Assembly (NCBI RefSeq): GCF_026241105.1
Contig: NZ_JAPFFT010000013.1
Location: 56,483-120,482, forward strand
Direction: 5' to 3'
Source of the DNA: Arthrobacter rhizophilus
Lineage (GTDB): Bacteria; Actinomycetota; Actinomycetes; Actinomycetales; Micrococcaceae
DNA: 64,000 nt
The position numbers and the translations under genes are program-made. This document shows, in pieces, positions 20,242 through 29,263 of the stretch. Each line of letters opens with the position of its first letter. Positions within the stretch are counted from its first letter, which is position 1. The notes below the pieces were generated by a model. It was not told the DNA's origin and searched no databases. It saw nothing but the letters and a program-made list of their open reading frames with translations.

Positions 20242-20865
20242 GTGATGGGTGGGACATTCGATCCCATTCACCACGGCCACTTGGTTGCTGCCAGTGAGGT
20301 TGCAGCCAAGTTTCGGCTGGACGAGGTGGTCTTCGTGCCCACCGGACAGCCTTGGCAGAAGTCGAACAAGCAGGTCAGCGAACCTGAGCACCGTTACTTG
20401 ATGACTGTCATTGCTACAGCTTCCAATCCCAATTTCACGGTAAGCCGTGTGGACGTAGACCGCCCCGGTCCCACGTTCACTATCGACACCCTCCGCGATC
20501 TGCGGACCCAGCGGCCGGACGCTGATCTGTTCTTCATCACCGGCGCGGACGCCTTGGCACAGATCCTGTCCTGGAAGAATGTCGACGAGCTCTGGTCCTT
20601 GGCGCACTTTGTGGGTGTCACCAGGCCTGGCCATGTTCTCGATGGCATGGGCAGGGAGGACGTCAGCCTCCTGGAAGTGCCGGCCATGGCGATTTCCTCG
20701 ACGGATTGCCGCGCGCGTGTGGGTGCAGGCAATCCGGTCTGGTACCTCGTGCCCGACGGCGTGGTGCAGTACATCGCCAAATACAAGCTGTACTCGGGCA
20801 AGCCCGGCATGGGGGAGCCCCTGCATGCTATGACCGGATCAGACCACCAAGCACGTACTGAGTGA
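20242..20865 (+). CDS. nadD: Nicotinate-nucleotide adenylyltransferase
   Basis: Adenylates nicotinate mononucleotide in NAD synthesis. The core begins at [20 protein letters not shown], the HxGH nucleotidyltransferase signature. [13 protein letters not shown], the [20 protein letters not shown] block and the [10 protein letters not shown] motif follow. The start is uncertain: GTG 20242 and ATG 20245 are the only usual codons right before the core. The frame stays open upstream through RRLRLG, so a few N-terminal residues may begin at a non-canonical codon nearer 20190. It follows the small membrane protein and precedes an unknown gene and rsfS, the common nadD-rsfS neighbourhood. Confidence 0.92.
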   Translation: MMGGTFDPIHHGHLVAASEVAAKFRLDEVVFVPTGQPWQKSNKQVSEPEHRYLMTVIATASNPNFTVSRVDVDRPGPTFTIDTLRDLRTQRPDADLFFITGADALAQILSWKNVDELWSLAHFVGVTRPGHVLDGMGREDVSLLEVPAMAISSTDCRARVGAGNPVWYLVPDGVVQYIAKYKLYSGKPGMGEPLHAMTGSDHQARTE

Positions 20866-20872
20866 GTTTTGA

Positions 20873-22102
20873 ATGAGCCAGGAACAGCCCCCCATCCGTA
20901 GCCGGCGTGACCTTCGACGAGCCCGGGACGGACGCCTGGAACAAACAGGCGGAAGCCCCGACGTAGCGGAGAACGCTTCTTCCGACGACGCCAACCACGC
21001 GCCCGGGGCCGCTTCGGTCAATCGGGTGCGCCGCGTAGCCGATGCCCCCGTGGACGCGAAGCCGGCAGCGGAACGTTCATCCCAGGCCCGTGCGCGCGAC
21101 CGTGCCGCCCTCCGCGCCATCAAGGAGCTCGCGGACAAGGAGCAGCAACTTTCCCGAGGCGGTCCCCCTACGCGGCGTCAGTTGCGCCTGCAGGAGCTAC
21201 AGGAGGAAGTTGCCCCTGGTACCTCCGCGATCCCGATCGTTGCGGCGCCCGGATCCGGGCCCAGGACATCCAGCATCCCAGCCCAGGCTTCCGGCGGCAC
21301 CCCCATCGGCACATTGCCTGGCGGTGGTGTCCGGGTTACGGCAGGGCCGCCTCCGGGCGCACAGGAAATGACCGTGGAGCAGGCCTTGATGGCGCGCGAG
21401 CTCCTGGCTGCCCAAGCCAACAACCAGTCCAACAAGCTTGAGCACATCGTCGCAATGGAATCGGCAGTGCAGAAGATCGCGGTCGCCGAACCTGAGGCTT
21501 CCGGGGCGGACGTTGAGCCTGCTGATCCTGAGGTGCTGGCGGAACAAATCGCCCAGGCTGAACGCGAGGCGATCCTCAATAAGAGGGCCATGGCCAAGCA
21601 GAAGATTGCTGAACAGAACAGCCGTCCTGCTGCTCAGGACCGGGTTGAGCCTTCTGCGGCCAGCAACCTCGCCATGGTCACGCCCTTGGAATTCGTTAAG
21701 GTCCCGGGACTGGATCGTCCCGTCATGAAGCCTCCCGGCACCACCTTTGTCCCTCTTGTGACTTCCCCTGCACCGAAATTGAAGTCCGAGCAGTCGGCGC
21801 CGGCCAAACCACGCAACTTGCGCGGCCGGGCCGGCGTCTTGGCGCGTGCGGAAGCCGCCGCAAAAGCGGCAGGCCGGCGCCCGGCGTCGGACTCCGCATC
21901 AGGTGACGAAGCGTTTGCCGAACCGGCCGAACATCCGCCCATCTCGGCAAGTTCGGCTTACGGACTTGATCCGCTCGACGCCGCGACGGCGGGACTCGGA
22001 CGCGCCCAGCGTGCCCGGCTCCTGGTCCTGGGGCTCGTTGGCATCGGAGTCGTCGCCCTGATTGCGGGCATCATCATGATCACCAGCGGACTTTCCCGCT
22101 GA
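20873..22102 (+). CDS. Unknown protein, disordered with C-terminal membrane anchor
   Basis: A 409-residue protein with no domain I recognise. The first ~370 residues are low-complexity, rich in Ala, Pro, Glu and Arg, beginning RSRRDLRRARDGR. A predicted helical stretch (MTVEQALMARELLAAQANNQSNKLEHIVAMES, then EVLAEQIAQAEREAILNKRAMAKQK) could be a coiled coil. A single hydrophobic segment near the C terminus (ARLLVLGLVGIGVVALIAGIIMITSG) makes it a tail-anchored membrane protein with a mostly cytoplasmic body. It sits 7 bases after nadD and 66 bases before rsfS, a position held in related genomes by similar proteins (from memory). Confidence 0.78.
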   Translation: MSQEQPPIRSRRDLRRARDGRLEQTGGSPDVAENASSDDANHAPGAASVNRVRRVADAPVDAKPAAERSSQARARDRAALRAIKELADKEQQLSRGGPPTRRQLRLQELQEEVAPGTSAIPIVAAPGSGPRTSSIPAQASGGTPIGTLPGGGVRVTAGPPPGAQEMTVEQALMARELLAAQANNQSNKLEHIVAMESAVQKIAVAEPEASGADVEPADPEVLAEQIAQAEREAILNKRAMAKQKIAEQNSRPAAQDRVEPSAASNLAMVTPLEFVKVPGLDRPVMKPPGTTFVPLVTSPAPKLKSEQSAPAKPRNLRGRAGVLARAEAAAKAAGRRPASDSASGDEAFAEPAEHPPISASSAYGLDPLDAATAGLGRAQRARLLVLGLVGIGVVALIAGIIMITSGLSR

Positions 22103-22168
22103 CAACAATAGGCTTTAGGCCACCAAACAGGCTTCGATCTATCTTCGAAGCCGCATACAAGGAGTCCC

Positions 22169-22567
22169 GTGACTGCACATGAACAATCCGTCCTCTTAGC
22201 CCGCCACGCCGCCCGCGCGGCAGCGGACAAGCTGGCCGAAGACATCATCGCCTTGGACGTCAGCGAACGTCTGGCCCTGACCGACGTCTTCCTGATCGCT
22301 TCCGCTCCAACGGAACGCCAGGTCAACGCCATTGTTGACGGCATCGAAGAAGAGCTGCTCAAGCAGGATCTTCGTCCTGTCCGCCGCGAAGGACGTTCCG
22401 AGGGCCGGTGGGTCCTTCTTGACTACGCTGACATCGTAGTGCATGTCCAGCACACCGAGGACCGGGTCTTCTACGCCTTGGAACGCCTGTGGAAAGACTG
22501 CCCGGTGGTGGATCTGGATCTCGGTGACGACGCCTCGGCGAAGGCTCCAGCCATCGAGGAATCCTAG
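22169..22567 (+). CDS. rsfS: Ribosomal silencing factor RsfS
   Basis: Binds uL14 and blocks subunit joining in stationary phase or starvation. It has 132 residues. The conserved core reads DIIALDVSERLALTDVFLIASAPTERQVNAIVDGIEEEL and RREGRSEGRWVLLDYADIVVHVQH, ending in YALERLWKDCPVVDL. The start GTG 22169 follows AAGGAGT. It is the last protein gene of the housekeeping block and is followed by an AT-rich promoter stretch and tRNA-Ala. Confidence 0.95.
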   Translation: MTAHEQSVLLARHAARAAADKLAEDIIALDVSERLALTDVFLIASAPTERQVNAIVDGIEEELLKQDLRPVRREGRSEGRWVLLDYADIVVHVQHTEDRVFYALERLWKDCPVVDLDLGDDASAKAPAIEES

Positions 22568-22601
22568 GCGCCAAGCGGCAAACCAACCGAATATGCCCGA
22601 T

Positions 22602-22631
22602 TTGGAATTTTCGGAAATGCTGTTCTAAGAT
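22602..22631 (+). promoter_or_regulatory. Candidate promoter of tRNA-Ala (copy 1)
   Basis: TTGGAA at 22602-22607 and TAAGAT at 22626-22631, separated by 18 bases, in a locally AT-rich stretch about 80 bases before the tRNA. It resembles a housekeeping sigma-70 type promoter. This is pattern only. Confidence 0.4.
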
Positions 22632-22710
22632 ATTTGAGTTGCTTCGAAGGAATCCGAAAATTGGACGAGATTTTCACCCCAGTCCCCGGTTCGTGAAGCA
22701 GCAAGAATAT

Positions 22711-22786
22711 GGGGCTGTGGCGCAGCTGGTAGCGCACCTGCATGGCATGCAGGGGGTCAGGGGTTCGAGTCCCCTCAGCTCCACCA
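22711..22786 (+). tRNA. tRNA-Ala (GGC), copy 1
   Basis: The sequence folds as a complete tRNA: acceptor GGGGCTG with CAGCTCC (one G-U pair), D arm GCGCAGCTGGTAGCGC, anticodon stem CCTGC/GCAGG with loop ATGGCAT (anticodon GGC), T arm CAGGGGTTCGAGTCCCCT, discriminator A and an encoded CCA at 22784-22786. It reads GCC/GCU alanine codons. An identical 76-base copy lies at 58521-58596. Confidence 0.97.
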
Positions 22787-22791
22787 TAGGG

Positions 22792-22834
22792 GCCCTACCC
22801 GAAACCTGGACGCGGTTCATGTTTCAAGTAGGGC
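22792..22834 (+). other. Stem-loop directly after tRNA-Ala copy 1
   Basis: GCCCTAC (22792-22798) pairs with GTAGGGC (22828-22834), and GAAAC (22801-22805) pairs with GTTTC (22821-22825), leaving a loop that begins CTGGACGCGG. The same architecture with different stem bases and a matching loop (ATGGACGCAG) follows the second tRNA-Ala at 58600-58645. No T-tract follows, and a separate true terminator lies downstream, so this is not simply the terminator. It may be a 3' processing signal or a small RNA element. Confidence 0.6.
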
Positions 22835-22850
22835 TTCAGTTTTGTGAGAA

Positions 22851-22882
22851 GGGAACCACCTGAGCGGGTGGTTCCCTTTTTC
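22851..22882 (+). terminator. Intrinsic terminator of tRNA-Ala copy 1
   Basis: GGGAACCACC (22851-22860) and GGTGGTTCCC (22867-22876) form a perfect 10-bp stem with a 6-base loop, followed by TTTTTTCG. This is a classic Rho-independent terminator ending the tRNA transcript. Confidence 0.9.
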
Positions 22883-23091
22883 GTGCCGTAGCCCTTTCGT
22901 GTCGGGGCCGGACAAATTCCGGGACCGCGTACTCGCGTAGCTGACGAGTGTATGGAACAGTGGGCTCAGCATGGCTGGACCACTTTGCCAACCGATTACG
23001 GTTTACTATGGGTGGGCATCGCCGTCAGGCGGATTGCGGTCATTCGCTGGCCCATCGCCGTCCGGCCGCCGACAACGTAGGGGGATAGTCC

Positions 23092-24117
23092 TTGGTAACC
23101 ATGGCCGATGTCGCACGGATTGCTGGCGTTTCCCGGAGTACCGTGTCCTATGCCCTCAGCGGTGTCCGGCCGATAGCGCCCGAAACGCGTGAGCGCATCC
23201 TTCAGGCGATGTCCGAACTTGGCTACACGCCGAACTTACTGGCCCAGGGGTTGGCCGGGAAGCGGACCGGCATCGTCTCTTTGATCTTCCCGGTCGGGGA
23301 GCAAGGCATGAACACCACGGAATTCGAGTATGTCCAAGGCGCGGCGGAGCAAGCGCGCGCGGACGGATACCATCTTCTTCTGTGGCCAATGGACCCCGAC
23401 GATCTGGGCGAGATGCAGCGGGTAGTGGCCCAGGGCTTGGTGGATGGAATCCTCCTCATGGAAGTCAGGTCATTCGACGAGCGGATTCCGATGCTGCTCG
23501 AGACAGGTGTTCCGTTCGTCTCGATCGGACGGCCGATCGATGCCGCCGGCCTGGCATTTGTCGATGCGGATTTCGAAGCCATGGGCGAGCTCGCTGTGGC
23601 GCATCTGGTGGGCCTGGGGCACACGGAAATCGGGCTCGTGACGCATTCACGGGAGTCCCTGGACGCCGGATACGGCCCGATGGTCCGCTCGTGGGATGCC
23701 GTGGCAGCTGCCGCGTCGCGGCACGGTATCAACGCTCGACTGTTCCCGGCCGCGAGCTCACTTGCCGGTGGTCGCGACGTGTTCGAACAGATTCTCGAAG
23801 GGGCTCCGGAAACAACGGGTCTGGTGATGATCAATGAAGCGGCTACTGCAGGCCTTCTGGGTGCGGCGGCCAACCATGGTTGGCGAGTTCCCGAGTTTCT
23901 CTCCATTGTCGCGATCAATACCAGCGCCGGCTCTGCGGAGCGCTTCATGCCTGCCCTGACCACTGCGTCCGCCGAGCCGAGAGCAATGGGGCGTGAGGCG
24001 GCCCAATTTCTTTCCGGGCGCCTCAGGGGCGAGGGCACGGATGCCCTGCAGTGGCTCGCTGAACCATTGCTGACCTTACGAGGAAGCACCGCCGCGGCAC
24101 GCACTACCCAGCCGTAA
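23092..24117 (+). CDS. LacI family transcriptional regulator
   Basis: DNA-binding repressor, about 340 residues. The N-terminal HTH is MADVARIAGVSRSTVSYALSGVRPIAPETRERIL with the hinge ELGYTPNLLAQGLAGKRTGIV. A periplasmic-binding-protein-like effector domain follows (SLIFPV ... GILLMEV ... FVSIGRPID ... HLVGLGHTEIGLVTH). The effector is probably a sugar, as usual for the family. TTG 23092 is spaced correctly from GGGGGAT; ATG 23101 is the alternative start. The nearest downstream target is glgP, whose upstream region has a LacI-type palindrome at 24570-24583, so control of glycogen genes is plausible inference. Confidence 0.9.
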   Translation: MVTMADVARIAGVSRSTVSYALSGVRPIAPETRERILQAMSELGYTPNLLAQGLAGKRTGIVSLIFPVGEQGMNTTEFEYVQGAAEQARADGYHLLLWPMDPDDLGEMQRVVAQGLVDGILLMEVRSFDERIPMLLETGVPFVSIGRPIDAAGLAFVDADFEAMGELAVAHLVGLGHTEIGLVTHSRESLDAGYGPMVRSWDAVAAAASRHGINARLFPAASSLAGGRDVFEQILEGAPETTGLVMINEAATAGLLGAAANHGWRVPEFLSIVAINTSAGSAERFMPALTTASAEPRAMGREAAQFLSGRLRGEGTDALQWLAEPLLTLRGSTAAARTTQP

Positions 24118-24569
24118 GACCCTTGCGCCGTTTCGGGCGAAATCCACAAATAAGGCAATGATTACGCGGTCTCGCCGCTCATGATTGTGATATTTGACAC
24201 ACCGATGCGCCGCCAACTACTGTCGAGCCATCGACCCGCGTCGACAAGGCGCGTCGACGAAACGGTGATGAGATTCCTCCTGGTACAACATGGCGGATGG
24301 TCTCCGATCAGTGTTCCCAGAGACGAAGGAAGTAACTCGTGCTTGGAATCATTCGGTACCAGTCCCGGGTGTTGACGACTCAGTTCGTGGCAGGCAGCCC
24401 CGAACGGGAATTCCCAGGCTCTCGCAGCGGGTCCATGAGCAACACGTCCCCTTATTCCTGGGCCGAAGAGGCCTTGGAATAGCGCGAGGACGGCAGCCGG
24501 AGACCGCCGCCCGCGTCTGAGCTTCAAGACCGGAGCGCTCGCGGGCCAACGGCGCCCGCGCAAAACCAA
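24118..24569. other. Intergenic region between lacI and the glgP control region
   Basis: About 450 bases with no recognised gene apart from a possible 47-codon ORF listed separately. It contains two direct copies of GCGTCGAC (in CCGCGTCGACAAGGCGCGTCGACG near 24238-24260), which also carry the palindrome GTCGAC. TTGACA near 24192 could be a -35 box. No protein similarity was recognised in any frame. Confidence 0.4.
24339..24482 (+). CDS. Possible small ORF of 47 codons, unknown
   Basis: GTG 24339 follows AAGGAAG by 6 bases and opens a 47-residue frame (MLGIIRYQSRVLTTQFVAG ... YSWAEEALE) ending at TAG 24480-24482. I recognise no family. A good ribosome site and a moderately charged sequence argue for it; the short length and the absence of any homologue I know argue against. 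It could be a leftover of an older gene. Confidence 0.25.
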   Translation: MLGIIRYQSRVLTTQFVAGSPEREFPGSRSGSMSNTSPYSWAEEALE

Positions 24570-24583
24570 TGTAAGCGCTTGCC
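24570..24583 (+). promoter_or_regulatory. LacI-type operator upstream of glgP
   Basis: TGTAAGCGCTTGCC contains the palindromic core AAGCGCTT with flanks GT/GC, the classic LacI/GalR-family operator form. It lies about 100 bases before the leader ORF and 150 bases before glgP. The likely binder is the LacI protein encoded at 23092-24117, or another of the sugar regulators in the window. Confidence 0.6.
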
Positions 24584-24679
24584 CTGCCCAGGCGGAGCCG
24601 CAGAAGCCGCCTCACCTGACGGCACCTAGTGCTCCCCCACCTACCCAATGATCACAACAACCTCTTGGAGGTACACAGC

Positions 24680-24733
24680 ATGAAAACGTTGACCAAACCG
24701 GCCTCGGCCGCATTCGAAGGTGACCGGAAGTGA
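24680..24733 (+). CDS. Putative leader peptide overlapping the glgP start
   Basis: ATG 24680, with TTGGAGG 9-10 bases upstream, opens a 17-codon frame, MKTLTKPASAAFEGDRK, whose TGA (24731-24733) overlaps the GTG start of glgP (24730-24732) as GTGA. The leader has the strong ribosome site, while glgP's own site is only GACCGGAAG. Translation of glgP is therefore probably coupled to this leader. The peptide has no runs of one amino acid, so classical attenuation is not obvious. Confidence 0.5.
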   Translation: MKTLTKPASAAFEGDRK

Positions 24734-27336
24734 AGGCTATTCGACGGTTCACGGTCCGGACGGTTCTGCCGGAAGCAATTGCCCCGTTGTCACGGTTGGC
24801 GAAGAACCTGCGTTGGTCGTGGCATTTGCCGACGCGAGAACTGTTTTCAGCCCTGAACACGGAGGCCTGGGAACAAAGCAAGCATGACCCGATGACCTTT
24901 CTGGGTCTGGTCAACCGCGAGGAACTGCATGAGCTCGCAGCGGATGCCGAAGTCGTTGAGCGTGTCCAGCACGCGGCTGCGGATCTTGACCGGTACCTGA
25001 GCGAGCCGCGCTGGTATCAGGGCCTGGGTCCGGATGCCCCGGCGTGCATCGCCTATTTCTCGCCCGAGTTCGGGATCACGGAAGTGCTTCCGCAGTATTC
25101 CGGCGGCTTGGGGATCCTGGCCGGGGACCACTTGAAGGCCGCTTCGGACCTGGGTGTGCCGCTGATCGGCGTCGGGCTGCTCTACCAGGCCGGTTACTTC
25201 AAGCAGTCCCTTTCCCGGGACGCCTGGCAGCAGGAAACCTATCCGGTGCTGGACCCTGACGGGCTGCCGCTGACGTTGCTGCGCGAGGAAGACGGTTCGC
25301 CGGCTCTGATCACGCTGCCGCTGCCCGGTGACCGGAAGTTGCGGGCACACATCTGGCGTGCCGATGTCGGGCGCGTTCCGCTTCTGCTGCTCGATTCGAA
25401 CGTCCCCGCCAACGATGACGCGGCGCGCGGGATCACGGACCGTCTCTACGGCGGGGGCGGTGACCACCGGCTGCAGCAGGAGCTGTTGCTGGGCATGGGC
25501 GGGGTGAAGGCGCTGCGCGTCTACCAGCGCCTGACGGGCACCCCGGCTCCGGAGGTGTTCCACACCAACGAGGGCCATGCCGGTTTCCTGGGCATCGAAC
25601 GGATCCAGGAGCTGATGTCCTCCGAGGCCCCGCTGAGCTGGTCCGAGGCCCTGGCCGCGGGGCGTGCGTCCACGGTGTTCACCACGCACACCCCCGTGCC
25701 TGCCGGGATCGACCGGTTCGAGGCCGTGCAGATCAGGCACTTCTTCGAAGCGGGCCTGGCACCGGATGTGCCGGTGGACAAGGTCCTGGAACTGGGCCGT
25801 GAGAACTACGACGGCGGCAACCCGGCGGTGTTCAACATGGCCGTCATGGGCCTGCGCCTGGCGCAGCGGGCCAACGGCGTGGCGAAGCTGCACGGGGTGG
25901 TGTCCCGGGAGATGTTCTCCGGGCTGTGGCCGGGCTTTGACCACTCCGAAATCCCCATCACCTCGGTCACCAACGGCGTGCACGTGCCCACGTGGATCGA
26001 CCCGAAGATGAGCAGGCTGGCTGCAAAGTACTTTGGCAGCACCGATGTGGATGCCACCGGGTGGGACAAGATCTACGACGTGAGTGATGCGGAGCTGTGG
26101 ACTTTGCGGCGTGAGCTGCGCTCCGCTTTGGTGGAGGATGTACGGACGCGCCTGAGGGCTTCGTGGAAGAAGCGCGGGGCCGCGGATGCGGAACTGGGCT
26201 GGACGGACACCGTGCTGGACCCGGACGTGCTGACGATCGGCTTCGCCCGGCGCGTGCCGACTTACAAACGGCTCACCCTCATGCTCCGGGACCCGGCCCG
26301 CCTCAAGGCGCTGCTGCTGCACCCCAAGCACCCCATCCAGCTGGTCATCGCCGGCAAGTCCCACCCGGCGGACGACGCGGGCAAGAAGATGATCCAGGAC
26401 CTGGTGAAGTTCACCGACGACCCCGCCGTCCGGCACCGGATCGTGTTCCTGCCCAACTACGACATCGCCATGGCCCGGACCCTGTTCCCGGGCTGCGACG
26501 TGTGGCTGAACAACCCGCTCCGGCCCCTGGAGGCCTGCGGCACCTCGGGCATGAAGGCGGCCATCAACGGTTCCCTGAACCTGTCCGTCCTGGACGGCTG
26601 GTGGGATGAAATGTACGACGGCGAGAACGGCTGGGCGATCCCCACCGCCAACAACGACGCGTCCCCTTCCGAACGCGACGACATCGAGGCCGCCGCCCTC
26701 TACGAACTCCTCGAAACCCAGGTGGCCCCGCGCTTCTACGGTTCCACCGTCTCCGCAGATGCCGGCGCCGCGGGTCCCTCCCAGTCCAGCCCGGAAGCCG
26801 TCCCCACGCACTGGGTCTCCATGATCAAGCACACCCTGGCCCACCTCGGCCCCGCAGTCTCGGCCGACCGCATGCTCCAGGACTACGTGAACACCCTCTA
26901 CCGCCCGGCAGCTGTCGCCGGCAGGCAGGCGGGAACGGCCTCGTTCAAGGAAGCGAAGGAACTCGCGGCCTGGACCACCAAGGTCCAGAACGCCTGGCCG
27001 CAGCTCATCGTGGAACACGTCGATTCCGTGGGCGTCACCGAGGAGCCGCAGATCGGCGACACCCTGCAGGTCAACGCCTACATCGCCCTCCACGACCTGA
27101 CCCCCGAGGACGTGTCGGTTGAAGTGGCGTATGGCCGGGCCCAGGACGGAGACGAGTTGGAGGACGTGGCTTTGGTCGAGCTGACTGAAACGGAGGACCT
27201 TGGCAACGGGCGCCACCTGTTCACCGGCTCCATCCTGATCAACCGCTCCGGATCCTTCGGCTACACCGTCCGCGTGTTCCCGAAGCACCCCTCCCTGGCC
27301 TCGAAGGCCGAACTGGGGCTCATCGCCAACGCCTGA
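24730..27336 (+). CDS. glgP: Alpha-glucan phosphorylase (GT35)
   Basis: Releases glucose 1-phosphate from glycogen or maltodextrin, 868 residues, of the short actinobacterial/archaeal-like phosphorylase type. The N terminus has the DUF3417-like block (LSRLAKNLRWSWHLPTRELFSAL), then AYFSPEFGITEVLPQYSGGLGILAGDHLKAASDLG. HTNEGHAGF and VFTTHTPVPAGIDRF are typical. The PLP-lysine region is near LRPLEACGTSGMKAAINGSLNLSVLDGWWDEMY. A C-terminal beta domain ends the protein. The start is GTG 24730, overlapping a 17-codon leader. glgC follows 141 bases downstream, so the two form a glycogen locus together with the upstream LacI operator. Confidence 0.94.
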   Translation: MKAIRRFTVRTVLPEAIAPLSRLAKNLRWSWHLPTRELFSALNTEAWEQSKHDPMTFLGLVNREELHELAADAEVVERVQHAAADLDRYLSEPRWYQGLGPDAPACIAYFSPEFGITEVLPQYSGGLGILAGDHLKAASDLGVPLIGVGLLYQAGYFKQSLSRDAWQQETYPVLDPDGLPLTLLREEDGSPALITLPLPGDRKLRAHIWRADVGRVPLLLLDSNVPANDDAARGITDRLYGGGGDHRLQQELLLGMGGVKALRVYQRLTGTPAPEVFHTNEGHAGFLGIERIQELMSSEAPLSWSEALAAGRASTVFTTHTPVPAGIDRFEAVQIRHFFEAGLAPDVPVDKVLELGRENYDGGNPAVFNMAVMGLRLAQRANGVAKLHGVVSREMFSGLWPGFDHSEIPITSVTNGVHVPTWIDPKMSRLAAKYFGSTDVDATGWDKIYDVSDAELWTLRRELRSALVEDVRTRLRASWKKRGAADAELGWTDTVLDPDVLTIGFARRVPTYKRLTLMLRDPARLKALLLHPKHPIQLVIAGKSHPADDAGKKMIQDLVKFTDDPAVRHRIVFLPNYDIAMARTLFPGCDVWLNNPLRPLEACGTSGMKAAINGSLNLSVLDGWWDEMYDGENGWAIPTANNDASPSERDDIEAAALYELLETQVAPRFYGSTVSADAGAAGPSQSSPEAVPTHWVSMIKHTLAHLGPAVSADRMLQDYVNTLYRPAAVAGRQAGTASFKEAKELAAWTTKVQNAWPQLIVEHVDSVGVTEEPQIGDTLQVNAYIALHDLTPEDVSVEVAYGRAQDGDELEDVALVELTETEDLGNGRHLFTGSILINRSGSFGYTVRVFPKHPSLASKAELGLIANA

Positions 27337-27477
27337 CGATCTGTCATGCCACCCCCGCCGATGGATGCACCCGGCGGGGGTGGCTCCCACGGCCCTCGCA
27401 TGACCGGGCGCCGGCCGGGGTCGATGAAGAAGCGCGTCACGGAATCAACGCGTCAATGCCAACACAAGGGAGCAATA

Positions 27478-28830
27478 ATGGCTGAGAAGAAGGTCCAGAA
27501 GGTCCAGAAGGTCCAGAAAGTCCTGGCCATTGTGTTGGCCGGCGGCGAGGGCAAGCGGCTCATGCCCCTGACGGAGGACCGCGCCAAACCGGCGGTCCCG
27601 TTCGCCGGCAGCTACCGGCTGATCGATTTTGCTTTGTCCAACCTGACGAACTCGGGCTATTTCAAGATCGTGGTGCTGACTCAGTACAAGTCCCACAGCC
27701 TGGACCGCCACATTTCCGAAACGTGGCGGATGCACTCGCAACTGGGCAACTACGTCGCGTCGGTGCCGGCCCAGCAGCGACTCAGCAAAAGCTGGTTCCT
27801 GGGCAGCGCCAACGCGATCTACCAGTCCTTGAACCTCATCCATGACGCCCAACCTGACATCGTCGTCGTCGTTGGCGCCGACCATGTCTACCGCATGGAT
27901 TTCGAACAGATGGTCCGAAGCCACATCGCCTCCGGCGCCAAGGCCACGGTGGCGGGCGTGCGCCAGCCGCTGTCCCTGGCAAACCAGTTCGGCGTGATCG
28001 AAGTCGAACGCCCTGAACAGGCCGAGGGGGTGGCCTCCTGTGCGCCAAAGAGGATCGCCGCCTTTGTCGAGAAACCGTCCTCGACCCGGGGACTCGTCGA
28101 CGACCCTTCCCAGTTTCTGGCATCGATGGGCAACTACGTCTTCGACGCGGACGCCTTGGTGGAAGCGCTCGAGCACGACGCTGCACGGCAAGATACGAAG
28201 CACGATATGGGCGGTGACATCATTCCCCATTTCGTCTCGCGCGGTGAAGCCTCCGTCTACGACTTCTCGGATAACGATGTCCCCGGAGCCACGGACCGCG
28301 ACCGCAACTACTGGCGCGACGTCGGCACCATCGACTCCTATTACGAGGCCCACCAGGACGTCATCTCGCCAACGCCGGTATTCAACCTCTACAACTCGGA
28401 CTGGCCAATCTACACCCGCCAGAGCGTGTCACCCCCGGCCAAGCTGGTCCGCGGCGATGACGGTACGGACGGTACGGCCGTCGACTCCATTATTTCCAGC
28501 GGGGTCATCATCTCCGGAGGCTTCGTGGAAAACTCAGTGCTTTCACGCGATGTGTTCGTTTCTACCGGCGCCAGGGTCACAGACTCCGTACTGATGGATA
28601 ACGTCAACATCGGAAAAGGGGCGGTAGTCCGGCGGGCCATCCTGGACAAGAACATCAGCGTTCCACCGGGAGCAACCATCGGGCTTGATCCTGACCACGA
28701 CCGCCGTCGCGGCTACACCGTTACCGATTCAGGCTTGACCGTTCTCAGCAAGGGCGACTTTGTCCCTCCCGCTGACCGACACGACCGGGAAATCCTCCGC
28801 ATGACAGCGGGGTCAGTTGGAGTCCTTTAG
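27478..28830 (+). CDS. glgC: Glucose-1-phosphate adenylyltransferase
   Basis: Makes ADP-glucose for glycogen synthesis, about 450 residues. The nucleotidyltransferase domain has [61 protein letters not shown] and [16 protein letters not shown] left-handed beta-helix follows ([18 protein letters not shown] ... [14 protein letters not shown]). ATG 27478 has AAGGGAGC upstream. The N terminus is odd: [12 protein letters not shown], encoded by three near-identical 9-bp units, precedes the usual start of the fold. Pairing with glgP puts synthesis and breakdown of glycogen in one locus. No glgA is in the window. Confidence 0.95.
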   Translation: MAEKKVQKVQKVQKVLAIVLAGGEGKRLMPLTEDRAKPAVPFAGSYRLIDFALSNLTNSGYFKIVVLTQYKSHSLDRHISETWRMHSQLGNYVASVPAQQRLSKSWFLGSANAIYQSLNLIHDAQPDIVVVVGADHVYRMDFEQMVRSHIASGAKATVAGVRQPLSLANQFGVIEVERPEQAEGVASCAPKRIAAFVEKPSSTRGLVDDPSQFLASMGNYVFDADALVEALEHDAARQDTKHDMGGDIIPHFVSRGEASVYDFSDNDVPGATDRDRNYWRDVGTIDSYYEAHQDVISPTPVFNLYNSDWPIYTRQSVSPPAKLVRGDDGTDGTAVDSIISSGVIISGGFVENSVLSRDVFVSTGARVTDSVLMDNVNIGKGAVVRRAILDKNISVPPGATIGLDPDHDRRRGYTVTDSGLTVLSKGDFVPPADRHDREILRMTAGSVGVL

Positions 28831-29263
28831 TGACAACAGGCGCCAGTGGACCAGCAACCCGGATGGGCCGTACCGGGCCAGAGCCAAGCCGAAAAGGGGT
28901 CTCCCAGGGGAGGACGCTCCGGCAGACCCCAAGTCCTGGGGGACGTTCATCAAGACGGACATGGCGGGCGCTCCGGGCCTTGAAGTGCAGATCCGCTTCG
29001 ATTGCAGGGGTCGGCCCCTGGCGGTCCGCTATGACGGCTGCATCTGGACCATCGATCCCGACGCCGACGCCGGTCATCGGGTAGGCCGCAGCAAAAGGGC
29101 GGAATACTCCGATAACGTCGCGGGGGGCAGCGGCACCGGAGCTCTCGAGGGCTGGCGTGTGCAGGCGCGCAACAGCGCAACATTTGAACTTTGCATCATC
29201 GATCTCTTCTTTGACCCCCGCTCAGGGGTGTGGCGGCTCATCCACGTCAACGAGGACAGGTAA
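28817..29263 (+). CDS. Hypothetical protein downstream of glgC
   Basis: A 148-residue soluble protein of unknown function. It opens at TTG 28817 inside the end of glgC (14-base overlap), with GGTCAGTTGG offering only a weak ribosome site. Later codons show the strong GC3 bias of real genes, so the body from about [17 protein letters not shown] onward is credible. Features are a [18 protein letters not shown] basic N terminus, [29 protein letters not shown], and a C-terminal [21 protein letters not shown], possibly a small beta-rich fold. I recognise no family. The position suggests co-transcription with glgP-glgC. Confidence 0.6.
   Translation: MESFSDNRRQWTSNPDGPYRARAKPKRGLPGEDAPADPKSWGTFIKTDMAGAPGLEVQIRFDCRGRPLAVRYDGCIWTIDPDADAGHRVGRSKRAEYSDNVAGGSGTGALEGWRVQARNSATFELCIIDLFFDPRSGVWRLIHVNEDR

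Noticed and set aside
24847..27390. 847-residue minus-strand frame opposite glgP
   Set aside because: Third-position GC bias of glgP creates it; no domain or ribosome site.
27487..27525. CRISPR-like or regulatory repeat in the glgC 5' end
   Set aside because: The units are 9 bp, in frame and contiguous without spacers, so this is a coding microsatellite.
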